The notes below the pieces were generated by a model, which worked only from the letters and a program-made list of their open reading frames with translations, had not been told where the DNA came from and did not search any database. Shown here piece by piece: positions 1-8,314 of a stretch of DNA of 36,187 bases. Made by a program: the position numbers and the translations under genes. Location: positions 1 to 36,187 of the forward strand of contig JAVEDE010000065.1 of the NCBI GenBank assembly GCA_030841105.1, in the 5' to 3' direction. Within the stretch, counting starts at the first letter, position 1, and the number at the start of each line of letters is the position of its first letter. The stretch is from Pyrinomonadaceae bacterium. GTDB taxonomy: Bacteria > Acidobacteriota > Blastocatellia > Pyrinomonadales > Pyrinomonadaceae.

Positions 1-455
1 GCGTTCGCGCTCCACGCGAGCGGCATCCAGTCCTCGCCCACGCGCAGGTCGAGCGCGGCCGGTGACGACGCCCCCGCGGCGGCGTGCGCCCGCGCCGCCT
101 CCTCGTTCGCGCGCGGCGTGAACGTCATCGCGTTCGCCTTGCCGAGTTCGACGCCCGCGACGTATGGAAACGCTTGCAAGTAGGCGTTCGCGCGCTCCTT
201 CGTGCCCACCGGCGCGGCGACGCCCCCGCCGAGGCCATAACGTTTAAACTCCCCCGCGATGTACTGCGCCGCCTCGGTCGCGCCCACTGTCCCCGTGCGC
301 CGCCCGTCCAACTTGTCCGAGGCCAGATACTCTACGTGCGCGCGCAAACGCTCCAGGCTTACAACGTTCGACCCCGCGCCGTTCTGCTGCTGCTGCGCGA
401 ACGCGCCCGCCGCCATCACGGCGACGAGCAACAGTGAAAGAATTTTATGTCTCAT
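1..455 (-). CDS. M28-family zinc peptidase, N-terminal part (runs off window)
   Basis: The reading frame starts at ATG 455 and stays open to the window edge, so only about 151 N-terminal residues are present. A signal peptide is visible (MRHKILSLLLVAVMAAGAFA, then a glutamine run), so the product is exported. It is followed by a VEYLASDKLDGRRTGT segment and AAQYIAGEFKRYGL, the pattern at the mature N-terminus of secreted M28 aminopeptidases, before a likely PA-domain insertion. The zinc ligands lie beyond the window and cannot be checked. It is the last visible gene of the minus-strand run, separated from the PD40 gene by a 142-bp gap holding a short-word inverted repeat. The family call is inferred from the N-terminal pattern alone. 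Confidence 0.7.
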   Translation of the reverse strand, partial: MRHKILSLLLVAVMAAGAFAQQQQNGAGSNVVSLERLRAHVEYLASDKLDGRRTGTVGATEAAQYIAGEFKRYGLGGGVAAPVGTKERANAYLQAFPYVAGVELGKANAMTFTPRANEEAARAHAAAGASSPAALDLRVGEDWMPLAWSAN

Positions 456-467
456 AATTTTAAAACC

Positions 468-597
468 TGTCAGTCGTCAATAGTCAGTTGTCCATGGTTC
501 GTTGCCTGCGCCCGACCGGCGTCAAGCAACAAATGAATTGTTCGAGATCGGGCGGCGCAAAACAACTCACCACGGACGACTGACCACGGACGAATCT
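468..597. repeat. Intergenic short-word inverted repeat (GTCAGTTGTCC type)
   Basis: The left arm at about 468-505 carries words such as GTCAGTCGTCA and GTCAGTTGTCC. The right arm at about 562-592 carries the complementary words CCACGGACGACTGACC. The arms pair imperfectly. The element fills the gap between the stop of the PD40 gene (598) and the start of the M28 gene (455). It resembles the element at 27649-27766 in word content and design. Confidence 0.6.
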
Positions 598-1689
598 TTA
601 CTCCACCCAGTCCGCAATAAAAATGTTCGTGTCGCCGCGCGTCTTGGCGTTGCGGTTCGAGGCGAAGACGAGCCGCTTGCCGTCGGGCGTGAACATCGGG
701 AAGCCGTCGAAGGTCTCTTCGTAGGTGATGCGCTCAAGGTTCGTGCCGTCCGTGTTGATGGCGTAGAGATCGAAGTTGCGCCGCTTGGGATCGTTGACGT
801 TCGAGGCGAAGATGATGCGCCGCGCGTCGGGGAAGAAGTAGGGCGCGAAACTGGCCGCGCCGAGTTTGGTCACCTGCCGCTTGTTCGTGCCGTCGGCGTT
901 CATCACCCAGACCTCGAAGACGGTCGGCTCGATCAAGTTCTCCGCGAGCTTCTGCTTGTAGCGCGCGATTTGTTCGGGCGTCTGCGGGTGGTAGGAGCGA
1001 TAGACGATCTGCTTGCTGTCGGCGGAGAAGAACGCGCCGCCATCGTAGCCGAGTGCGGTCGTCAGACGACGGACGTTGCGCCCCGTCGTGTCCATCGTGT
1101 AGAGGTCGAGGTCGCCGTCGCGCATCGAGGTGAAGATGATCCGCTTGCCGTCGGGCGAGATGGTGGCCTCGGCGTCGTAGCCGGGCGTGTTCGTTAAAGC
1201 ACGCGCGTTCGAGCCGTTGGCGTCGGCGGTGAAGATGTCATACGAAGGATAGATCGCCCAGACGTAGCCCTTCGAGAAATCTGGGTTGGGCGGGCAGTCG
1301 GGCGACGCGATGTGCGTCGAGGCGTAAAGGATGCGCTTCGGGTTCTTCGGGAAGATGTAGGAGCAGGTGGTGCGCCCCTTGCCCGTCGAGACCATGCGCA
1401 CGTCCGAGCCGTCGGCGCGCATCGTGTAGATCTGATCGCAGCCGCGCCCGTCGCGCTTCGACTGGAAGATGAGTTGTTTGCCGTCGCCGCTGAAATACGC
1501 CTCGGCGTTCTCGCCGCCAAACGTCAACTGCCGCACGTTGCGCAGACGCTTCTCGGCGGCGAGCGTCACCTTGTCGTCCGCCTGCGGCGTCGCTGTCGCG
1601 CTCAACTTCGTCGTCTGCGTTGCCGAGAGCGACGCGGCGAGCGCGGCGCAGATCATCGTGAGAATCAAGAGGGGGAATAGTTTCTTCAT
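598..1689 (-). CDS. Secreted TolB-like PD40 beta-propeller protein
   Basis: This 363-residue protein has an N-terminal signal peptide (MKKLFPLLILTMICAALAAS), so it should be periplasmic or exported. The mature part is made of PD40/TolB-type propeller blades. The recurring signature is aYFSGDGKQLIFQSKRDG, with related forms ISPDGKRIIFTSMRDGDLDLYTMD, FFPDARRIIFASN and FTPDGKRLVFASNRN. This DGK-hydrophobic-F-S-x-R pattern is typical of WD40-like TolB C-terminal domains. No catalytic domain follows the blades, so it is not a prolyl oligopeptidase or tricorn enzyme as it stands. A scaffold or ligand-binding role is inferred. It starts 10 bp after serC ends, which suggests co-transcription, although no metabolic link to serine synthesis is evident. 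Confidence 0.85.
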   Translation of the reverse strand: MKKLFPLLILTMICAALAASLSATQTTKLSATATPQADDKVTLAAEKRLRNVRQLTFGGENAEAYFSGDGKQLIFQSKRDGRGCDQIYTMRADGSDVRMVSTGKGRTTCSYIFPKNPKRILYASTHIASPDCPPNPDFSKGYVWAIYPSYDIFTADANGSNARALTNTPGYDAEATISPDGKRIIFTSMRDGDLDLYTMDTTGRNVRRLTTALGYDGGAFFSADSKQIVYRSYHPQTPEQIARYKQKLAENLIEPTVFEVWVMNADGTNKRQVTKLGAASFAPYFFPDARRIIFASNVNDPKRRNFDLYAINTDGTNLERITYEETFDGFPMFTPDGKRLVFASNRNAKTRGDTNIFIADWVE

Positions 1690-1699
1690 ACTTTTAAAG

Positions 1700-2785
1700 T
1701 TAGCCGTTCTTCCGCTCGAACTCCTTCATAAATTCGACCAGTGCTTCGACGCCCTCGCGCGGGAAGGCGTTGTAGATGGAGGCGCGCAGGCCGCCGACGG
1801 AGCGGTGGCCTTTGAGGCCGTCGAGTTGGGCGGCGGTCGCCTCTTTGACGAACTGCTTCTCCAAATCCTCCGACGGCAGACGAAACGTGACGTTCATCAG
1901 CGAGCGCGATTCGGGCGCGGCGTGGCCGCGGTAAAAGTCGGTCGCGTCAATCGCATCGTAGAGCAGTTTGGCCTTCGCCTCGTTCTCGCGCTGCATCCCA
2001 CTGAGACCGCCTTTGCCCTTGAGCCACTTGCAGACGAGGTTGAGGATGTAGATGCCCCAGGTGTTCGGCGTGTTGTAAAGCGACCCGTTTTCGACGTGCG
2101 TGCGGTAGTCGAGCATCGTGTGAAGGCCGTCGGTGATGCGCGCGAGCAGGTCGTCGCGGACGATGACGAGCGTGAGGCCGGAAGGCCCCATGTTCTTCTG
2201 CGCGCCCGCGTAGATCATCGCATACTTTTCCACCGGCTCGACGCGCGAGAGGATGTTCGACGAAGCGTCGGAGATGAGCGGCACGTCGTCCACTTGGGGC
2301 AGGTCTTTCCACTCGACGCCCTCAATCGTCTCGTTCGAAGTGAGATGAACGTAAGCCGCGCCCGGCGTGAGTTTCAGTTCGTGCTGTTCGGGCGTGCGCG
2401 AGTAGCGGCTGTCCTCTGTGTTGGCGGCGACGTTGACGTTGCCGACGCGCTTCGCCTCTTTGAGTGCCTTCTTGCCCCAACTGCCCGTGATGATGTAGTC
2501 GGCCGTCTGGCCTTCCGCGAGCAGGTTCAAAGGGATCATCGAGAACTGCAAACTCGCGCCGCCCTGCAAGAAGAGCACCTTGTAGGTGTCAGGGATACCC
2601 ATCAACTCGCGCAAGCCTTGCTCAGCCCCGCCGATGATCTCGTCGAAAGTTTTCGAGCGGTGGCTGATCTCCATCACGGACATGCCGACGCCGGGGAGCG
2701 CGAGCATGTCGCGCTGCGCTTCTTCGAGGACGGGCACGGGGAGCACCGCCGGCCCCGCGCTGAAGTTGTAGATTCTCTCTGTCAT
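1700..2785 (-). CDS. serC: Phosphoserine aminotransferase
   Basis: SerC is the PLP-dependent class V aminotransferase that converts 3-phosphohydroxypyruvate and glutamate to O-phosphoserine and 2-oxoglutarate in the cytosol. At 361 residues it has the usual length. The N-terminus reads RIYNFSAGPAVLP, the family hallmark. LFLQGGASLQF (about 71-81) is the phosphate-binding loop region, and AGAQKNMGPSGL carries the PLP-binding lysine at about residue 197. The C-terminus has the GGLRASIYNAFPREGVEALVEFM signature. SerA lies upstream on the same strand with an SDR gene between them, so two of the three serine-pathway enzymes are clustered; serB is not in the window. The gap to the upstream SDR gene is 36 bp. 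Confidence 0.97.
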   Translation of the reverse strand: MTERIYNFSAGPAVLPVPVLEEAQRDMLALPGVGMSVMEISHRSKTFDEIIGGAEQGLRELMGIPDTYKVLFLQGGASLQFSMIPLNLLAEGQTADYIITGSWGKKALKEAKRVGNVNVAANTEDSRYSRTPEQHELKLTPGAAYVHLTSNETIEGVEWKDLPQVDDVPLISDASSNILSRVEPVEKYAMIYAGAQKNMGPSGLTLVIVRDDLLARITDGLHTMLDYRTHVENGSLYNTPNTWGIYILNLVCKWLKGKGGLSGMQRENEAKAKLLYDAIDATDFYRGHAAPESRSLMNVTFRLPSEDLEKQFVKEATAAQLDGLKGHRSVGGLRASIYNAFPREGVEALVEFMKEFERKNG

Positions 2786-2821
2786 GTTTCTCTTCCTGAA
2801 ATGAAGTTAGCTGAAACGAAC

Positions 2822-3610
2822 TTAGTCGGTCTTGATCTTCAAACCCGAACGCATGCCCTTGCCCGCGATGCGCGTGACGAGCGAGCGCGGCACGAGACGT
2901 TCGGCCTGCGTCTGCGCGTAGTTGAGCCAGCCGGAGATGATATGGCCTTTGCCCCCTTCGAGTCCACGCAGGGCTGTGTCAACCACGTCTTCTGCCGTCT
3001 CGGCGACGCGAAAGGGCGGCTTCTTCACCCCGGCCGCGTTGAAAAAATTGGTCTCCGTCGCGCCGGGGCAGAGCGCCAACACGCGTATGTTGTAGGCGCG
3101 GTTCTCGTCCCACAACGCCTCGGTGAACGAGAGCACGAAGGCTTTGCTCGCCGCGTAGGTCGCCATGTAGGGCACGGGCTGGAAGGCTGCGGTCGAGGCG
3201 ACGTTGATGATATTGCCGCGCCGCCTTTTCCGCATCGGCGCGAGATAGAGATAGGTGAGTTCGACGAGCGACTTCACGTTCAAGTCAATCATGTTCAACT
3301 CGCGCCCCACGTCGAGCGAGAGGAAATCGCCCATCGAACCGAAGCCCGCGTTGTTGACGAGCGTGTCAACTTCCAACCCGCGCCGCTCCGTCTCCTCGAA
3401 CAAACGGCGCGGCGCGTCCGCCTCCGACAAGTCGAGCGCGATTGTCTGGCAGGTGACGTTAGCATGCGCCCGCCCCAACTCGTTGCACAAGGCGTTCAAC
3501 TTCTCCTCCGAGCGCGCCACCAGCACGACGTTCTCGCCGCGCGCCGCCAGCCGCCGCGCGAACACCTCGCCGATCCCGCTCGACGCGCCCGTGATGAGAG
3601 TTGCTTTCAT
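2822..3610 (-). CDS. SDR-family NAD(P)-dependent oxidoreductase
   Basis: This 262-residue classical short-chain dehydrogenase has the Rossmann glycine motif TGASSGIG at residues 7-14. It also has NNAG near residue 88, the catalytic serine in NVAST, and the YxxxK pair in TYAASK near residue 155, followed by LCPGATETNF. The VARSEEKLNAL segment after the second strand resembles the DltE/YqjQ-like subgroup, which acts on unknown carbonyl or hydroxyl substrates. No signal peptide is present, so it is cytosolic. It lies between serA and serC on the same strand, but no family knowledge ties it to serine synthesis. The 130 bp between it and serA are almost wholly a hairpin-forming repeat, and no clear Shine-Dalgarno sequence precedes the ATG. 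Confidence 0.92.
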   Translation of the reverse strand: MKATLITGASSGIGEVFARRLAARGENVVLVARSEEKLNALCNELGRAHANVTCQTIALDLSEADAPRRLFEETERRGLEVDTLVNNAGFGSMGDFLSLDVGRELNMIDLNVKSLVELTYLYLAPMRKRRRGNIINVASTAAFQPVPYMATYAASKAFVLSFTEALWDENRAYNIRVLALCPGATETNFFNAAGVKKPPFRVAETAEDVVDTALRGLEGGKGHIISGWLNYAQTQAERLVPRSLVTRIAGKGMRSGLKIKTD

Positions 3611-3614
3611 AAGA

Positions 3615-3747
3615 AATCAGTGACGAGTGACAAGTGACAAGTGACGAGCCGGAATCAAGACAAGTTTGAAGAGCAAGTTTAAAGACTAAGTTTTCTGTTT
3701 CAACTTGTCACTCGTCACTTGTCACTTGTCACTGCATTTGTCACTGC
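3615..3747. repeat. Intergenic short-word inverted repeat (GTGACAAGTGAC type)
   Basis: The left arm at about 3615-3645 has tandem words GTGACGA/GTGACAA. The right arm at about 3701-3747 has the complementary words TTGTCACTCGTCAC. The arms can pair over about 30 bp around a spacer of roughly 50 nt. The right arm runs into the serA stop codon (TGA, complement of 3741-3743), and the left arm ends a few bases before the SDR start codon. The element therefore occupies essentially the whole intergenic space. Confidence 0.85.
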
Positions 3748-4952
3748 TTTACCAATTCGAGCAGATCGAGTTCGATGATGTCGGCGTTGTCGGCGCGCAA
3801 CTTTTCCAACGTGGCGGCGGGGGGCGCGGCTTCGAGGTTGATGCGCGCGACGGCGGCCTCCGCGCCCTCGAAGACGATGTTCTCCATCTCCTGCACGTTG
3901 ATGTGCGCCTCGCGGATCGCGTTTAAGACTTGAGCGAGGACGCCGGGGCGGTCGCGGTGACGCACGACGAGCAAGTGCGTCGCGGGCGTGCGCGCCGCGA
4001 GGTTGACGACGTTCGGGACTTTCCCCGTCTCCTTGAACGCGCGGATGATGCGCACGGTTTCGGCGGCGATAGCCTCCTGCGCTTGATCGGTCGAAGCGCC
4101 GATGTGGTGCGTGCCGTAGAGGTTCGCTTCCTTCGCGATCTCGTCGGTGAACTCGCCCGTCGCACTCGTCGGCTCAGCGGCGAACACGTCGAGTCCCGCG
4201 CGCAAGCCCCGCGCGCGCATCGCCGCGACGAGCGCGGCTTGATCCACGACCTCGCCGCGCGCGGTGTTGATGAAGTACGCGCCCTCGCGCATGGCTGCGA
4301 AGAAGTCCGCGCCGAGAAAGCCGCGCGTGTCCGGCTTCAAAGCGACGTGGATGCTCACGATGTCCGCAGCGCGTGCCACGTCCGCCGGACTCTCCTTGCG
4401 CTCTATCCCTAACTCCTCCGCACGCGCCTCCGTCAAACTACGACTCCAAGCCACGACCGGCATCCCGAACGCCTGCGCGCGTTTGATCACCTCTTGCCCG
4501 ATCTGCCCCGTGCCGACGAGGCCGAGCGTGCGCCCGTAGAGTCCGCGCGCCTTGGAAAACTCCTTCTTGTTCCACTGCCCCTGCCGCAAGCTGATGACGT
4601 TATCGGCGACGCGCCGGTCGAGCGCGAGGATTAACGCGAAGGCCAACTCCGCGACGGCGATGGAATTTTTGCCCGGACAGTTCGAGACGTAGATGCCGCG
4701 ACGCGAGGCCGCCGCCACGTCAATCGTGTTGTAGCCCGCGCCCGCGCGCACGACTAACTTCAACGCGCCCGCGTCGAGCATCGCTTCCGACACCTTCGTC
4801 GAACGCACGACGAGCGCGTCCGGCGCGTAAGCCCTGATCGCTTCGACGAGGGTGTCATCCTTCACGTCCGGCTGGTAGGAATAGTCGCAGCCCGCGGCCT
4901 CCAGCCCGTCGCGCCCCGACTGCTCGAATTTATCGGCGATTAGCACACGCAT
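3741..4952 (-). CDS. serA: D-3-phosphoglycerate dehydrogenase with C-terminal ACT domain
   Basis: SerA oxidises 3-phosphoglycerate to 3-phosphohydroxypyruvate with NAD, the first step of serine synthesis. The 403-residue protein has a 2-hydroxyacid dehydrogenase core with the nucleotide-binding motif GTGQIG at 147-152. The catalytic triad is visible as Arg232 (NTARGEVVD), Glu260 (AAEPTS) and His283 (THHIGAS). An ACT domain follows from about residue 326 (THLLVVRHRDRPGVLAQVLN), the usual site of allosteric serine binding. The length matches the short, ACT-containing form without the intervening domain of long PGDHs. Its stop codon lies inside the arm of the downstream repeat. DUF1015 lies two genes upstream and serC two genes downstream. 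Confidence 0.95.
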   Translation of the reverse strand: MRVLIADKFEQSGRDGLEAAGCDYSYQPDVKDDTLVEAIRAYAPDALVVRSTKVSEAMLDAGALKLVVRAGAGYNTIDVAAASRRGIYVSNCPGKNSIAVAELAFALILALDRRVADNVISLRQGQWNKKEFSKARGLYGRTLGLVGTGQIGQEVIKRAQAFGMPVVAWSRSLTEARAEELGIERKESPADVARAADIVSIHVALKPDTRGFLGADFFAAMREGAYFINTARGEVVDQAALVAAMRARGLRAGLDVFAAEPTSATGEFTDEIAKEANLYGTHHIGASTDQAQEAIAAETVRIIRAFKETGKVPNVVNLAARTPATHLLVVRHRDRPGVLAQVLNAIREAHINVQEMENIVFEGAEAAVARINLEAAPPAATLEKLRADNADIIELDLLELVKQ

Positions 4953-5035
4953 CAGTTCAACACTCCTTCCGTCCGTCTCCGTCGCCGTTGATCGTTATGT
5001 CCAACTCAACGCGGCCACCGCTTGATCGTTCGCGT

Positions 5036-5575
5036 TTACTTTTGGCACGGGTCACCCGCGCTTCGCCCGCCGCCGTCCGCGGGTTGCCCGCCGATGAGCC
5101 GACCGCGCAGAGAGGCGAACGCGAACGCGAGGCGACGATTCTTCGCGCGGTTCTCCGCCGTGTCGTTCGGGGCGACGGGCTTCGTCGCGCCAAAGCCGAC
5201 CGGCAGCACGCGCTTGCAGTCCACGCCTTGCTCGACGAGCCAGCGCGCGACGGCCAGCGCGCGCCGCTCGCTGATTCGCTGACCGGCGGTTGCGTCGTCG
5301 CCGTCGCCGCCGCCCGCGTCCGTGTGGCCTTCGACGCGCAACAGCGTGATGTAAGTTTTTTCGTTCAGAAAATCTCTGACCACTGCGAGGGCGCGCTCCG
5401 CCTCCGGCGACAACTTATCGCTGCCGTCGGCGAAGACGACCGGGTCGGCCAGTTTCAACTCGTTGTGCTCGACGGCGTAAGGCTTGGGCTTCTCGTCGCC
5501 TTGCGCCGCAACGTGAACGCAGAGGACGCAGAGCAACAGGGTCAACAAAGTGAACTTTAACGTTTGCTTTCTCAT
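5036..5575 (-). CDS. OmpA-family C-terminal domain protein
   Basis: The start was set at ATG 5575 because a signal peptide follows directly (MRKQTLKFTLLTLLLCVLCV, cleaved near HVAAQ). Reading further upstream adds an arginine-rich stretch without export character. The mature protein of about 155 residues is essentially one OmpA/MotB-type peptidoglycan-binding domain. It shows VVFADGSDKLSPEAERAL, VEGHTDAGGG, then ISERRALAVARWLVEQGV, VGFGATKPVAPNDTAENR and a final AKNRRLAF. The TD and N..R residues that bind diaminopimelate are present. It probably sits in the periplasm attached to the cell wall. It lies between DUF1015 and serA with gaps of 72 and 83 bp; a functional link to serine metabolism is not evident. 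Confidence 0.88.
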   Translation of the reverse strand: MRKQTLKFTLLTLLLCVLCVHVAAQGDEKPKPYAVEHNELKLADPVVFADGSDKLSPEAERALAVVRDFLNEKTYITLLRVEGHTDAGGGDGDDATAGQRISERRALAVARWLVEQGVDCKRVLPVGFGATKPVAPNDTAENRAKNRRLAFAFASLRGRLIGGQPADGGGRSAGDPCQK

Positions 5576-5647
5576 TTTCAATTCGACTCTCAAGCGACTC
5601 CTCGAAACGTCGGGCGCGACCCGTGCGACGCGCACGCGCGCCGCGTC

Positions 5648-6877
5648 TTAAATTTGGTGAATCAACAAACCGTCGCGCAGCTTCGGCTCGAACCAGGTGG
5701 ACTTGGGCGGCATGATGCCGTTGGCGTCCGAGACCGTGAGCAAATCTTCGATGGTCGTCGGCGAGAGCGAGAAGGCGACGGCCGCGCGCCCCTCGTTGAC
5801 GAGTTTTTCGAGTTCCGACGTGCCCCGTATGCCGCCGACGAAATCAATGCGCTTGTCCGTCCGCACGTCCTTGATGCCGAGGATGGGGTCGAGCAAGTAG
5901 TCTTGCAAGACGCTCACGTCGAGCGAGGTGGTCGGATCGTCCGTCTGCGCCTGCGACGCATCGAGCGGCGTCAGGTTGTACCAACGCTGCTTGAGATACA
6001 TGCCGAACTGCCCGCGCGCGGGCGTGGCCGACGTGCCCTCTTCAACGCGAAACTTCCCTTCGACCGCCGCGAGAAAATCTTCGGGCGACATGCCGTGCAG
6101 ATCTTTCACGACGCGGTTGTAAGGTAGTATCTGCATCTGGTCGGACGGGAAGATGACTGTGAGGAAACGGTTGTACTCCTCTTCGCCCGTGTGCCCCGGA
6201 TTCGCTTCGCGCAGGGTGGCGCGTGCGCGGCTCGCGCTGGCCGCGCGGTGATGCCCGTCGGCGATGTAGAGCAGAGGCACTTCGCCGAAGGCGCGCACGA
6301 GCGCGTCGGGCGCGGGCGCGCGCCAGACCGTGTGACGGATGCGATCCGGCGCGGTGAAATCGTAGAGCGGTTCGCCCGCAGAGACGACTGCGGCGACGAG
6401 CGCGTCAATGCGTCGGTCGGCGCGGTAAGTTAAAAAGACGACGCCCGTCTGCGCGCGCAAAGACAGCATGTGGCGCGTGCGGTCGTCCTCTTTGTCGGGG
6501 CGCGTGCGCTCGTGCTTGCGGATCAAGTCCCGGTCGTACTCGTCAACCGCGCAGCACGCGGCGACGCCGATCTGCTCGTGCTCGCCCATCACGAGACGAT
6601 ACAGGTAGAGGCTCGGCTCGCCTTCCGTCTCCAGAGGGCACGTCTCGATGAGTTGGCGAAGATTCTCGGCGGCGCGCGCGTAGACTTCCTCGCTGTAAAT
6701 GTTCGTGCCCGCGGGCAGATCAATTTCGGGGCGGGTGACGTGCAAGAGGCTCAAAGGATTATCGGCGGCGAGCGCGCGCGCCTCCTCTGTGTTCACCACG
6801 TCATACGGCACACTCGCCACCTGCTCGACACGCTCGACGGGCGGGCGCAACGCGCGGAAAGGATAAATGACAGCCAC
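5648..6877 (-). CDS. DUF1015-family protein
   Basis: The 409-residue protein matches the full-length DUF1015 pattern. The N-terminus is [31 protein letters not shown], broken here only by normal variation. [13 protein letters not shown] segment follows, and the invariant [15 protein letters not shown] motif sits near the middle. [19 protein letters not shown] and a C-terminal [13 protein letters not shown] / [20 protein letters not shown] complete the family signature. The biochemical role is not established in anything I can cite. Genes of this family are often found beside serA and serC, as here. The HH-containing motif and the PPKST..PK ending suggest an enzyme acting on a phosphorylated or phospho-amino-acid substrate, which is only inference. 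It begins the minus-strand run, divergent from the TIR gene across about 180 bp. Confidence 0.92.
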   Translation of the reverse strand: MAVIYPFRALRPPVERVEQVASVPYDVVNTEEARALAADNPLSLLHVTRPEIDLPAGTNIYSEEVYARAAENLRQLIETCPLETEGEPSLYLYRLVMGEHEQIGVAACCAVDEYDRDLIRKHERTRPDKEDDRTRHMLSLRAQTGVVFLTYRADRRIDALVAAVVSAGEPLYDFTAPDRIRHTVWRAPAPDALVRAFGEVPLLYIADGHHRAASASRARATLREANPGHTGEEEYNRFLTVIFPSDQMQILPYNRVVKDLHGMSPEDFLAAVEGKFRVEEGTSATPARGQFGMYLKQRWYNLTPLDASQAQTDDPTTSLDVSVLQDYLLDPILGIKDVRTDKRIDFVGGIRGTSELEKLVNEGRAAVAFSLSPTTIEDLLTVSDANGIMPPKSTWFEPKLRDGLLIHQI

Positions 6878-7044
6878 GGGCGTTCGTTCTCCTCACAACG
6901 GAAGATGTAAATGCGGGATTTCTAACCCCTAAGACTATCCGCACCCGCACCCCTTTGCCAAGCCGCGAACGCACTCCGACGCAACAACGCATCGAGATTG
7001 TTTTCCCCGCAACAGATTATTTCCAGAGGTGTATATTTAACGGC

Positions 7045-7050
7045 AGGAGG
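7045..7050 (+). promoter_or_regulatory. Ribosome binding site that sets the TIR-gene start
   Basis: A perfect AGGAGG lies 9 nt before ATG 7060. The frame stays open upstream to 6955, but the resulting 35 extra residues lack family resemblance. The Shine-Dalgarno sequence therefore decides the start. Confidence 0.8.
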
Positions 7051-7059
7051 CTACTGACT

Positions 7060-8175
7060 ATGGCAAACAGGGAACATCTGAAAATTTTAATGCAAGGGGT
7101 GGAGACATGGAATGAGTGGATGTCGCGTGATCTTGAAATTATCCCTAACCTTAGAGGTGCAAACCTTAGAGAAATGAATTTGGAGGGCGTAAACTTTAGA
7201 GAAGTAGATTTAAGAGGGGCAAATTTAACAAATGCTATTCTGAGTAGGGCAAGTCTCTTTGCTAGTAATTTCAAATCGGCAAATTTTACTCAAGCGCAAC
7301 TCGTTGATTTAACTTTCTTGGCTGGCGAGCTAAGTGGAGCGAACTTTACTCACGCCGACATCAGTTCTGTAATATTTTCGTTTAGCAATTTAAGTGGTTC
7401 ATGTTTCAAAAAGGCAACAATAAATAATTCTGATTTTGATTCTACAAATCTAAGTAATGCAAACTTCAGCGCGACTGAAATCAGTCATCTCAGGTTTAGT
7501 AATACTGATCTTAGCGTAGCAAAACAGATTGATGCCATCATACATCGTGGGCCTTCTTCAATTGGTGTTGATACTATCTACCGTTCCAAGGGCAATATCC
7601 CCGGAGTCTTTCTACGCGGCTGCGGTGTGCCGGAAGATTTCATTACTCACATGCCCTCACTAGTTGCAGGCGTACAACCCATTCAATTTTATTCATGCTT
7701 CATTAGTTACAGCCACGAAGATAAATCCTTCGCGCGGCGGTTGCATGATGCGTTGCAGGGGCGGGGGATTCGGTGTTGGCTGGACGAGCATCAGGTGTTG
7801 CCGGGGGATGATATTTATGCGTCGGTGGATCGGGGCATCAGGCTGTGGGATAAGGTGCTGCTGTGTTGCTCGAAGGATTCGCTGTCGAGTTGGTGGGTGG
7901 ATAACGAGATCGAGACGGCTTTCTCGAAGGAGCAGAGCTTGATGCGGCAGCGCGGCGAGAAGACGCTGGCGTTGATTCCTTTGAATCTGGACGGCCACCT
8001 GTTGAGCGAGGAGTTCAAGAGCGGGAAGGCGACGCAGATCAGAGCGCGGCTGGCGGCGGATTTTACGGGGTGGGAGACGGACAACAGCAAGTTTGAGACG
8101 GAGTTTGAACGGCTCATACGCGCCTTGCGCGCGGACGCGGGCGGGCGCGAACGTCCGCCGGAGTCGAGGTTGTGA
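7060..8175 (+). CDS. Pentapeptide-repeat/TIR-domain fusion protein
   Basis: The protein has 371 residues from ATG 7060. It opens with an [21 protein letters not shown] helix, common ahead of pentapeptide repeats. Pentapeptide repeats (A[DN]LxX) follow at about residues 28-152 (for example [20 protein letters not shown]), predicting a right-handed quadrilateral beta-helix. After a linker, a TIR domain spans about residues 208-350: [20 protein letters not shown], then [33 protein letters not shown] glutamate sits in a WxxxE arrangement (WVDNE), the position of the catalytic residue in NAD-cleaving TIR domains. Enzymatic activity is therefore possible but unproven. No signal peptide or membrane segment is seen. 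The 5' two thirds are AT-rich and the 3' part from about 7720 is GC-rich like the host. A role in defence or signalling is inferred; no partner gene is adjacent. Confidence 0.88.
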   Translation: MANREHLKILMQGVETWNEWMSRDLEIIPNLRGANLREMNLEGVNFREVDLRGANLTNAILSRASLFASNFKSANFTQAQLVDLTFLAGELSGANFTHADISSVIFSFSNLSGSCFKKATINNSDFDSTNLSNANFSATEISHLRFSNTDLSVAKQIDAIIHRGPSSIGVDTIYRSKGNIPGVFLRGCGVPEDFITHMPSLVAGVQPIQFYSCFISYSHEDKSFARRLHDALQGRGIRCWLDEHQVLPGDDIYASVDRGIRLWDKVLLCCSKDSLSSWWVDNEIETAFSKEQSLMRQRGEKTLALIPLNLDGHLLSEEFKSGKATQIRARLAADFTGWETDNSKFETEFERLIRALRADAGGRERPPESRL

Positions 8176-8314
8176 GTTTTCAAAGCTAGTGGAGGCGCGG
8201 CGCAGTCAACTTCAAACAAGGCGCGTGGGGCTTGGGCGGCGCGGTTTCCCTGTCAGGCGGGCGCGTTTGAAGTGTCGGCCGCCTTTCTTGAAGTTTCAGC
8301 ACGCGCGTTGATAA

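Noticed and set aside
1469..3637. A 722-residue plus-strand frame across serC and the SDR gene
   Set aside because: It is the antisense shadow of well-supported minus-strand genes in GC-rich DNA; its sequence is Arg/Val-rich without domain features.
7060..8175. Thoeris or other known multi-gene TIR defence system
   Set aside because: No SIR2-like effector, sensor or other partner gene lies beside it; neighbours are DUF1015 and a tandem array.
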